A DNA stretch of 17,659 bases from Bacteroidales bacterium UBA5621. GTDB lineage: Bacteria; Bacteroidota; Bacteroidia; Bacteroidales; VadinHA17. The stretch spans positions 1 to 17,659 of the forward strand of contig DIKJ01000233.1 in the NCBI GenBank assembly GCA_002424525.1, in the 5' to 3' direction. Shown piece by piece: positions 9,003-16,394 of the stretch; the stretch's first letter is position 1; each line of letters begins with the position of its first letter. Position numbers and translations under genes: made by a program. Under the pieces are notes generated by a model, which had not been told where the DNA came from, made no database searches, and saw only the letters and a program-made list of their open reading frames with translations.

Positions 9003-11312
9003 ATGACAAGAATAAGGATTTTAATCCGCAGTCTCTTCAAGAACAGGGTAACTTCTATAATAACCATAACAGGTTTTTCATTCAGCATTTCGATAGCACT
9101 GGTAATAGTAGCTTTTATTATCGGAGAATTCAGCTATGATAAAGCTTATCCGAATGCAGATCGTATTTACAGGGTATTCGCAAATGAAAATATCTCATCT
9201 GTCAGAGAAGATTTCAGAGAATATTTTACTGAGAACTACGCGGCTATTGAAAATACCTGCAGGTATAATAATTATAATGCAACACTTACTTATGAAGATA
9301 AGCCGTTTACAGGGCAGATGATCGTTACCGACAATTCTTTCTTTGAGATCTTTTCAATTCAATTTCTTGCCGGCAGCCCTAACTCATTATTCGGCAATCT
9401 GAACGATGTTGTATTAACTGAAAGTTTCGCAAGTAAGATTTTCGGTGATGAAGATCCTATTGGAAAAACACTTGTTGCGGAATACCAATTCCCTCTTGTT
9501 GTCAGCGGGGTTGTTAAAGATTTTTCTACCTGGTCAAGTATTCAGGGAGATTTTATTACCAGCTCCAGGTTAAGGATCCTGTACGAAGGAAGCAATGACG
9601 GTCAGGGGAACGAGGTGAATTATTTCAGGTTGTTTATCCTTGTGAAGGAACCGGGAAACATCTCAGGTTTGGAGAAACTGCTGACTGATGATATATGTTC
9701 GAGAACATATACGGTTGGTTATTCTATTGATAAAATAAGTCTTATCCCATTTAAAAAATCTTATTTCATGCAGGGGGTCAGCAGAAGTCAGACCAGGCAC
9801 GCGAACCTTAAACTTATAAAGCTGCTTTGTCTGACAGCTGGTTTAATAGTACTTCTTTCAATTTTTAATTTTATCAATCTTACAACAGCATCTCACACAG
9901 ACAGGTTTAAGGAGATAGGTATCAAGAAAACAATCGGAGCGCTCAGACGGCAGATCTTTAATCAGTTTATGACAGAATCGTTCATTATCTGTTTTACATC
10001 ATTCCTGATAGCCATCTTTATTTCTTCTTTCTGGGTTCCCTTTTTTGAGAAGTTCCTCGACCGCAATGTTGTCTTAGACGCTCTATACAAGCCTGAATGG
10101 CTTGTATGTCTTGTTCTCGGGATTATTGTAATCTCACTTTTATCAGGGATTTACCCTGCTTTATTCATATCCGGACTAAAGCCTGTAACAATCCTGACGA
10201 GGATGAATGGAATGAACCGGAAATCACTCGGATTCAGGGCTTCTTTAAATATAGTTCAGTATTCAGTATCTGTCACATTAATTATTGCATTAATTGTTCT
10301 ATCAAGGCAGATTGATTTTGTAAGGTCAAAAGATTTCGGGTTCGAAACGGATAAATTATTAAGAGTTGATGTCCATTGGCGTCTTGAAGGCAAAACAAAA
10401 CTGATCAGGGATAGATTGTTATCTGAGCCGACAATAAAGAATATCTGTTTTTCGCATGGAACTCCAGGGAGTATTTATTTAAACTCTTCATGGGATTTTA
10501 ATGGCAGGGAGGGTATTATAAGTCAGTTAACTGTCGATTCAGCGTTTTTTGAAGTATTCAATGTCCCGGTTATAAAAGGCCGGGAGCCTTTAAGATCAGA
10601 TTTTAATAAAGTCTGCTACATCAACGAGACAGCCTTTCGAGAGACCGGATGGGATACATTTGAAGGTAAACGACTCCATGGCAATGAAATCATTGGAATT
10701 ATTAAAGATTTTCATTTTGCCAATCTCTATAATAAGATTACTCCTCTTGCGGTAGTAATTTCCAATGAGATGGGAATTTCACATCTGACGATTAAAGTTG
10801 ATCCAGGAGATTTACCGGGAACCATTAATTATCTTGCAGCTACATGGGATGAAATTTGTCCGGGACATGAATTAAAATACCAGTTTTATGATGATTATTT
10901 AGGTTCTATGTATGGAGGGGAGGAAAAGCTGGCAGCTTCAATCAGTCTGTTCGCAATACTTGCAATAATAATTTCATGTCTCGGGATCCTGGGTCTTGCA
11001 GAGTTTTCTATCAGGAAGAGGACAAAAGAGATTGGTATACGTATAATAAATGGAGCATCTGTCGCTGAAGTGATGATATTACTAAATAAAGACTTTGTCA
11101 GGTGGGTGATTATCGCGTTTTTTATTGCCGCTCCTGTCGGATGGTTTTTAATGAATAAATGGCTTGAAACTTTTGCTTACAAGACAAGCCTGAGCTGGTG
11201 GATTTTTGTGCTGTCTGGATTGATAGCTCTAGCGATTGCCATAATGACGGTCAGCTGGCAGAGCTGGAGGGCTGCAACCCGTAATCCTGTTGATGCATTA
11301 CGCTATGAATGA
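9003..11312 (+). CDS. FtsX/MacB-type ABC transporter permease, first of three
   Basis: This 769-aa inner-membrane protein has the duplicated FtsX layout. TM1 (about 18-42) is followed by periplasmic domain 1 (about 43-270, opening with GEFSYDKAYPNADRIYRV), TM2-4 (about 275-300, 324-350, 364-392), TM5 (about 415-437), periplasmic domain 2 (about 445-640), and TM6-8 (about 644, 700 and 731 onward). Each half carries the cytoplasmic coupling motif after a helix: FKEIGIKKTIGA and TKEIGIRIINGA. The tail reads NPVDALRYE. Relatives (MacB, LolCE) use ATP hydrolysed by a separate or fused ATPase to move substrates or transmit force across the envelope; none is fused or adjacent here. The substrate is unknown. 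The gene is visibly more AT-rich than the next permease: sampled 60-base lines hold 14-23 G+C against about 30. Confidence 0.9.
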   Translation: MTRIRILIRSLFKNRVTSIITITGFSFSISIALVIVAFIIGEFSYDKAYPNADRIYRVFANENISSVREDFREYFTENYAAIENTCRYNNYNATLTYEDKPFTGQMIVTDNSFFEIFSIQFLAGSPNSLFGNLNDVVLTESFASKIFGDEDPIGKTLVAEYQFPLVVSGVVKDFSTWSSIQGDFITSSRLRILYEGSNDGQGNEVNYFRLFILVKEPGNISGLEKLLTDDICSRTYTVGYSIDKISLIPFKKSYFMQGVSRSQTRHANLKLIKLLCLTAGLIVLLSIFNFINLTTASHTDRFKEIGIKKTIGALRRQIFNQFMTESFIICFTSFLIAIFISSFWVPFFEKFLDRNVVLDALYKPEWLVCLVLGIIVISLLSGIYPALFISGLKPVTILTRMNGMNRKSLGFRASLNIVQYSVSVTLIIALIVLSRQIDFVRSKDFGFETDKLLRVDVHWRLEGKTKLIRDRLLSEPTIKNICFSHGTPGSIYLNSSWDFNGREGIISQLTVDSAFFEVFNVPVIKGREPLRSDFNKVCYINETAFRETGWDTFEGKRLHGNEIIGIIKDFHFANLYNKITPLAVVISNEMGISHLTIKVDPGDLPGTINYLAATWDEICPGHELKYQFYDDYLGSMYGGEEKLAASISLFAILAIIISCLGILGLAEFSIRKRTKEIGIRIINGASVAEVMILLNKDFVRWVIIAFFIAAPVGWFLMNKWLETFAYKTSLSWWIFVLSGLIALAIAIMTVSWQSWRAATRNPVDALRYE

Positions 11313-11323
11313 AAGAGTTCAAA

Positions 11324-11350
11324 CCCCCTGTCCCTGACCCCAACCTCCTG
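11324..11350. other. C-rich tract (G-runs on minus strand) just after the first permease
   Basis: Starting 12 bases after the stop codon, plus-strand C-runs of 5, 3, 4, 2 and 2 are separated by one to three bases. On the minus strand this gives GGAGG, GGGG, GGG and GGGGG runs that might form a weak quadruplex. A CCCCTG/CAGGGG pairing (11325-11330 with 11358-11363) is also possible but has a 27-base loop and no following T-tract. It is an odd patch in AT-rich surroundings with no assigned function. Confidence 0.3.
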
Positions 11351-11389
11351 GCGGAATCAGGGGTGGATTTCGGTCATTAAAAATCATTC

Positions 11390-11439
11390 TTTATCAAAAA
11401 ACCTGACGATTATTTTATAAATTGGGTCGTTTTGATAAA
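11390..11439. repeat. 10-base perfect inverted repeat before the second permease
   Basis: TTTATCAAAA (11390-11399) and TTTTGATAAA (11430-11439) are exact reverse complements, 40 bases start to start. The right arm ends 8 bases before the ATG at 11448. The pair could be two half-sites about four helical turns apart, or a leader hairpin placed where it could hide the start codon. No sigma-54-like or strong TTTG/TAnnTTTG promoter was found in this 135-base gap. Confidence 0.45.
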
Positions 11440-11447
11440 ACCATAAT

Positions 11448-13850
11448 ATGCTACGCAACTACCTTAAGCTCACGTTCAGGTTTCTCAGATCGAATAAGGG
11501 CTATTTTCTCATAAACCTTCTGGGACTGACGATCGGCATTGCGTCTTTCATCCTAATAGTTCTCTGGATAAAGACCGAAACATCATACGACAGGTTTCAC
11601 AGAAATGCCGGAGATATATACAGGGTCGATTATCTCCTTTACGAGGAAGGGATACTGGAACAGCACTCTGCCTCCGGTTCAGGAGCTGTTGCACGTGAGA
11701 TGAAGAATGCTTTTCCGGAAGTAAAGGATTACACCCGGTTTACCCGGTCGGAAGGGCTCGTAAGGTATGGCGACCAGATATTCAAGGAGAAAAAGATCCT
11801 GTATGCGCAATCCTCTTTTTTCAATGTTTTTTCATTTCCTCTTGTGAAAGGTACTGCCGATTCCAGCCTGCTTGCAATAAACAATGCGGTGATTACCGAA
11901 AGAACGGCCAGGAAATATTTCGGGGATGACGATCCTGTGGGGAAAATGATAAAAATTGATGGCGCCATGGATTTCATGATCACTGGTGTTGCGCGCAACC
12001 CACCGGGCAATTCGCATATTGATTTCGATATTCTCCTTTCTTATGAGAACCTTATAAGACAGTCGCGTTCATGGGATAATTCCTGGGTGAGCGAAAGGGT
12101 ATATTCCTATGTTCTGCTCGATCGGGGTACAGTTCCGCTGTCGCTTCAGTCCAAACTGCCTCCGATGGTGGAATCGTTCATTGGAACATTCATGAAGGAA
12201 GCTTTTTTCCTGCTTGAATTCAGGCTCACAAGGCTGACGGATATTCATCTTCATTCCTCATTAAACAACGAAATAAAGGTAAACGGAAGCTTCAGGAGTG
12301 TAGTAACACTTGGTATAGTCGCACTACTCGTTCTGATGATCGCCTTTATCAACTATATTAACCTTGCAACTTCGCGCTCACTCGAACGGGCTCATGAGGT
12401 AGGCATCAGGAAGGTTAACGGAGCGATTAATACCGACCTGGTCTTCCAGTTTCTGACCGAATCAGCCCTGCTCAACCTTCTTGCCCTGGCAATCAGTCTC
12501 GTATCAGTGCTTGTTTTGCTCCCATTTTTCAGTCAGATGATGGCCAGTCCCCTGAAAATGGATTACCTGATGGGAGGAATTCTGTTTTTAATACTCCTTT
12601 CTACGGGTACTTTTGTAACGGGACTTCTTCCCGCCATCTATATTTCACGGTTCTCACCCGGACTCGTCATGAAAGGGAAGAATCCGACAGCTTCGGCATG
12701 GATAAGCCGGCTCAAGAATTTCCTTGTGATATTTCAGTTCGCAATCTCTGTAGTTCTGATCATAAGCACTATTATGATTTTCAGGCAGGTCAGCTTCATG
12801 AGAAATCACGATACCGGGTTCAAAAAGGAAGGATTGCTGGTGCTCGAGGGCCCCAGGATTTTGAATGTCAGTTCACGTGAAGCGGTTATGACCGGATTTG
12901 AATCGTTCAGAAATGAGGTAAATGCTCTGCCGGTGGTAAGCAGTATTACGTCGACATCGGTTATTCCCGGTCGGGAAGTAAGCACTTCCAGGGTTTTCGG
13001 CGTTCCTGTCGAGGGCAGGAACACCGAAAAAAGGATAGATGTGTATAATGTCGACCACCAGTTTTTAAGTACCTACGAGCTGAAATTGCTCGCAGGAGAC
13101 GATTTCGCCCGGTCGGTACAGGAAGATGCGGGTAAGATCATCCTGAACGAATCGGCACTGGCATATTACGGATTCAGTGATCCCCAGAGCGCAATAGGAA
13201 AGATCCTCAGGGGAGGCAAACAGGAGGTCACTATCAAGGCTGTGATCAATGATTTTAACCAGAAATCACTGAGGGAAGTGCCGAGACCTCTCGCTTTCTT
13301 TAACCAGACAGCAATTTCATTTTTCTCGGTAAGGACCGGTATGACGGATGTCAACAGACTGATAACATCGCTTGAGATTATCTGGAATGAACACTACCCG
13401 GGCAATCCATTCAATTATTTCTTCCTTACCGATTTCTATGATGAGCAGTACAGTGCCGACAAGCGGTTCAGCATCCTGTTCCTGGTAAGCTCAGTACTTG
13501 CAGTGATAATAGCATGCCTTGGACTTTCAGGATTGTCGTCATATGCCATTTCACGCCGGACAAAGGAAATCGGTATCAGGAAATCCAATGGCGCAAGTAC
13601 AGTTCAGGTGATGTTCCTGCTTAACAGGGATTTCCTGAAATGGGTTGTTTACGCAATTATTATTGCGATCCCCATTGCCTGGTGGGTGATGGACAGCTGG
13701 CTGAAAAACTATGCTTACAAAACCTCAATGAGCTGGTGGGTCTTTTTGCTTGCCGGTATAATCGCATTGATCACCGCATTTCTTACAGTGTCATGGAAAA
13801 GCTATAAGGCATCCTGCAGAAATCCGGTTGAATCACTCAGGTATGAATAA
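11448..13850 (+). CDS. FtsX/MacB-type ABC transporter permease, second of three
   Basis: This 800-aa paralogue has the same plan as its neighbours. TM1 (about 20-42) is followed by periplasmic domain 1 (starting TSYDRFHRNAGDIYRVD), TM2-4 (about 284-308, 338-361, 375-399), TM5 (about 425-446), periplasmic domain 2, and TM6-8 (about 675-698, 732-752, 764-784). Coupling motifs are AHEVGIRKVNGA and TKEIGIRKSNGA. The segment from TM6 to the tail is strikingly like that of the first permease (YKTSMSWWVF against YKTSLSWWIF) and ends NPVESLRYE. The MLRNYLKLTFRFLRSNK start is a typical opening for this Bacteroidota permease group. Composition is clearly higher in G+C than the preceding gene. It probably acts with an ATPase encoded elsewhere; substrate unknown. 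The ATG at 11448 aligns with the start of the third permease. Confidence 0.9.
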   Translation: MLRNYLKLTFRFLRSNKGYFLINLLGLTIGIASFILIVLWIKTETSYDRFHRNAGDIYRVDYLLYEEGILEQHSASGSGAVAREMKNAFPEVKDYTRFTRSEGLVRYGDQIFKEKKILYAQSSFFNVFSFPLVKGTADSSLLAINNAVITERTARKYFGDDDPVGKMIKIDGAMDFMITGVARNPPGNSHIDFDILLSYENLIRQSRSWDNSWVSERVYSYVLLDRGTVPLSLQSKLPPMVESFIGTFMKEAFFLLEFRLTRLTDIHLHSSLNNEIKVNGSFRSVVTLGIVALLVLMIAFINYINLATSRSLERAHEVGIRKVNGAINTDLVFQFLTESALLNLLALAISLVSVLVLLPFFSQMMASPLKMDYLMGGILFLILLSTGTFVTGLLPAIYISRFSPGLVMKGKNPTASAWISRLKNFLVIFQFAISVVLIISTIMIFRQVSFMRNHDTGFKKEGLLVLEGPRILNVSSREAVMTGFESFRNEVNALPVVSSITSTSVIPGREVSTSRVFGVPVEGRNTEKRIDVYNVDHQFLSTYELKLLAGDDFARSVQEDAGKIILNESALAYYGFSDPQSAIGKILRGGKQEVTIKAVINDFNQKSLREVPRPLAFFNQTAISFFSVRTGMTDVNRLITSLEIIWNEHYPGNPFNYFFLTDFYDEQYSADKRFSILFLVSSVLAVIIACLGLSGLSSYAISRRTKEIGIRKSNGASTVQVMFLLNRDFLKWVVYAIIIAIPIAWWVMDSWLKNYAYKTSMSWWVFLLAGIIALITAFLTVSWKSYKASCRNPVESLRYE

Positions 13851-13898
13851 GCTGGTTGCGGAATTCGTATTTTTGATTTCGGATTTATTACTTAAGTT

Positions 13899-13927
13899 TG
13901 TAGTTATAAAAAATGATATGTAGTTAT
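13899..13927 (+). repeat. Two 9-base direct repeats, 20 bases apart, before the third permease
   Basis: TGTAGTTAT occurs at 13899-13907 and again at 13919-13927, the second copy ending 13 bases before the ATG at 13941. A 20-base period is about two helical turns, which would place both copies on one DNA face for a regulator. The repeat is short and could be chance in this AT-rich 90-base gap. Confidence 0.35.
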
Positions 13928-13940
13928 GACAACCTGAGCC

Positions 13941-16310
13941 ATGTTAAGAAATTACCTGAAGACTGCATTACGGTTCCTGAAACAAAACAAGTTATTCGCA
14001 GCTATAAACCTCCTTGGCCTTTCAATAGCACTGACTGCTTCGTTCATTATTCTGCTTTATGTAATTAATGAGCTGAGTTACAATCATGTTCACAAAAACA
14101 GAAAGGACATTTACCGGGTTCTTAATTATTATGAGGAATTCAAACAGACCATGGCCGGCACTCCGTATGTTCTGGCTTCCGCAATGAAAGATGAGTTTCC
14201 CCAGGTAATAAAAGCTTCAGTTACAAGACCCGTTAGCCTGGCCCTGAGAATTGGGGAGGAGTCCGTTTCAGTCAGGCCTGCCATGGCCGCAACGTCTGAA
14301 ATATTCGATATCTTCACTATCCCTCTTCTTGAAGGATCATCCAATGAAGATTTTTTAAGTGATATGAACTCGATTGTCATCTCCGCCGAACTGGCCGGGA
14401 GATATTTTCCGGGTGAGAGTCCGGTCGGTAAGGAAATAACTGGCTTTATAAATAATAAGGAAAACCTTTTTGTTGTCAGGGGAGTTTTCAAGGACCTTCC
14501 CCAAAACTCAACATTCAGGGCTCAGTGTTTTGTAAACAGCAGATGGACGCTGGACGACATCAATCAGACTTTTAAGGTGACAAATGCAGATGTGAACTGG
14601 ACTTTTGATTTCTGGAATACATGGATACGTCTTGCACCTGGAACCGATCCTGAGGAATTTGAAAAATTATTTCCCGAATTCGAGAAAAAAAATATAAGCG
14701 AAGATCCCAAACAGAGCTATTCGCTGCAAAACCTGGCTGAAGTATATCTTAAATCGGAAAATGTTGCCAATACGGGAATTGCAGGCAACATCAAAAATGT
14801 AAGGTTATTTTCACTGATAGCTTTTCTTATCGTTCTTGTGGCAGCGATCAATTATATTATCCTGTCAACAGCTGTTTCTGCTTCGAGGAGTAAGGAAGTG
14901 GGTATAAGAAAAACCTTTGGTGCTCATTCGGATAATGTCAGGAGCCAATTGCTAAGCGAATCAATTCTCCTTATTTTGCTGGTGCTCCCTGTTGCTTTGG
15001 TCATGACATGGTTTGCATTACCGGCTGCAGGCAAGCTCTTCCAGACAAGGCTGGCTGTGATCTCTTCAAATATCCCTGTGTATATTTCAGTTTACCTTAT
15101 AGTTACAGTTCTAATAGGCATATGTTCAGGATTATACACATCTTCCTTTATGTCAAGGCTGAAGGTTATGGATATTCTTAAAAATGCTATCCAGACCGGC
15201 AGGAAGAAGCAGATCCTAAGATCGTCGTTAATCGTATTGCAGCTGGTCATCTTTTGCACTTTTGTTTCCAGCACGCTCATTATCCGTTCACAGTACAAAT
15301 ACGCACTTCAGAAGGACCCTGGTTATTATACCAGGGATGTGATACTGCTCGAGCTTGGAAGGAATTTCACGGGGTATTCGGCATTCATAAACAGTCTGAA
15401 ATCAAGTCCGGGCATTATAATGGCCGGGGGGACAATGCATAGTCTGCCAATGCTTGGCTGGATGACTTCGATATATCCTCATTTTGAGAATCCTGAAACG
15501 AAAATAAAAGTGGAAGGTTTTGCAGTTGATTACAATTTCATTAAGACAATGGGAATCCCGGTTATCGCAGGCCGTGAGTTTTCGGAGGACTTTGGAAGCG
15601 ATCTCACCCAGGCAGTTATGTTGAATGAGAAGGCAGTGAAGGAACTGGGAATTACCGACCCTGTCGGGAAGAAATTGGGCACCAGGACAATTATCGGTAT
15701 AGTTAGGGATTTTAATCTGCACTCTGTACATACAGATATACCTCCTCTCTCAATAAGTATGACAGACAGGTATATCCAGCAGGTGGCTGTTCATTACAGG
15801 CCCGGATCCATTGAAAATGTATTATCATTCGCGGAAGCAGAGTGGAAAAAAGCAGCTCCCGACAGACCATTCAGATATCAGACAGTCGAATCACTCATTG
15901 AGAGCTTATATACATCTGAGAAAAACCTCAATACTATCGTTTCGGTCTTTGCCCTGTTTACCTTATTAATTGCTTCACTGGGATTGTTCGGCCTTATACT
16001 GTTCATCAGCCGATCAAGAACAAAGGAAATAGGAATAAAGAAAGTATTTGGCAGTTCAGGGGGAGCTATAATCTATTCCTTCCTGAAGGCAAACCTTATG
16101 CTTGTATTAATTGCTGCAGTAATCTCAATTCCTGTTACAGTCTTTTTCATGAATAACTGGCTGAATAACTACGCATATAAAGTAGCCATCAGTGCGTGGG
16201 TGTTCCTGGCAGCCTTAGGAATTTCTGTTATCGTTGTGTTGACAACCGTCTTCTTCCATTCATATAAAGCATCAAGAACAAATCCGGTTGACTCACTGCG
16301 CTATGAATAG
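13941..16310 (+). CDS. FtsX/MacB-type ABC transporter permease, third of three
   Basis: This 789-aa paralogue also shows eight predicted membrane segments: TM1 (about 20-43), TM2-4 (about 289-313, 340-362, 378-404), TM5 (about 429-451) and TM6-8 (about 664-690, 720-742, 752-774), with periplasmic domains between TM1 and TM2 and between TM5 and TM6. Domain 1 opens with ELSYNHVHKNRKDIYRV, the same signature as in the other two. Coupling motifs are SKEVGIRKTFGA and TKEIGIKKVFGS, and the tail is NPVDSLRYE. Its second half is less like permeases 1 and 2 than they are like each other (YKVAISAWVF). It starts 90 bases after permease 2, so co-transcription is likely. No ATP-binding motif occurs in it or beside it; substrate unknown. 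Confidence 0.9.
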   Translation: MLRNYLKTALRFLKQNKLFAAINLLGLSIALTASFIILLYVINELSYNHVHKNRKDIYRVLNYYEEFKQTMAGTPYVLASAMKDEFPQVIKASVTRPVSLALRIGEESVSVRPAMAATSEIFDIFTIPLLEGSSNEDFLSDMNSIVISAELAGRYFPGESPVGKEITGFINNKENLFVVRGVFKDLPQNSTFRAQCFVNSRWTLDDINQTFKVTNADVNWTFDFWNTWIRLAPGTDPEEFEKLFPEFEKKNISEDPKQSYSLQNLAEVYLKSENVANTGIAGNIKNVRLFSLIAFLIVLVAAINYIILSTAVSASRSKEVGIRKTFGAHSDNVRSQLLSESILLILLVLPVALVMTWFALPAAGKLFQTRLAVISSNIPVYISVYLIVTVLIGICSGLYTSSFMSRLKVMDILKNAIQTGRKKQILRSSLIVLQLVIFCTFVSSTLIIRSQYKYALQKDPGYYTRDVILLELGRNFTGYSAFINSLKSSPGIIMAGGTMHSLPMLGWMTSIYPHFENPETKIKVEGFAVDYNFIKTMGIPVIAGREFSEDFGSDLTQAVMLNEKAVKELGITDPVGKKLGTRTIIGIVRDFNLHSVHTDIPPLSISMTDRYIQQVAVHYRPGSIENVLSFAEAEWKKAAPDRPFRYQTVESLIESLYTSEKNLNTIVSVFALFTLLIASLGLFGLILFISRSRTKEIGIKKVFGSSGGAIIYSFLKANLMLVLIAAVISIPVTVFFMNNWLNNYAYKVAISAWVFLAALGISVIVVLTTVFFHSYKASRTNPVDSLRYE

Positions 16311-16345
16311 ATTTACCTGAAGTACTTTTTATGGTCAGAGTTTAC

Positions 16346-16377
16346 CTTGGCGGTTAATCCGATTTATCATACTTTTA
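16346..16377 (+). promoter_or_regulatory. Candidate promoter for the aspartokinase gene
   Basis: CTTGG at 16346-16350 followed after 19-20 bases by TACTTTTA (16370-16377) approximates the Bacteroidota TTTG-N19/20-TAnnTTTG promoter, with one mismatch in each box. It would start transcription near 16383, leaving a leader of about a dozen bases before the ATG at 16395. This would separate the aspartokinase from the permease transcript. Confidence 0.35.
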
Positions 16378-16394
16378 ATTCCAAATTCTTTTTA

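Noticed and set aside
11325..11363. Rho-independent terminator formed by CCCCTG and CAGGGG
   Set aside because: The stem is only six pairs, the loop is 27 bases, and no T-tract follows.
11313..11447. Sigma-54 promoter before the second permease
   Set aside because: No GG-N10-GC pair with acceptable flanks was found; the same holds for the gap at 13851-13940.
9003..16310. MacB-like fused ATPase within the permease genes
   Set aside because: No Walker A, LSGGQ signature or Walker B motif occurs in any of the three proteins.
16347..16394. Upstream TTG start adding 16 residues to aspartokinase
   Set aside because: The extension would cover the promoter-like element and push KFGGASV away from its usual N-terminal position; the ATG at 16395 fits the family.
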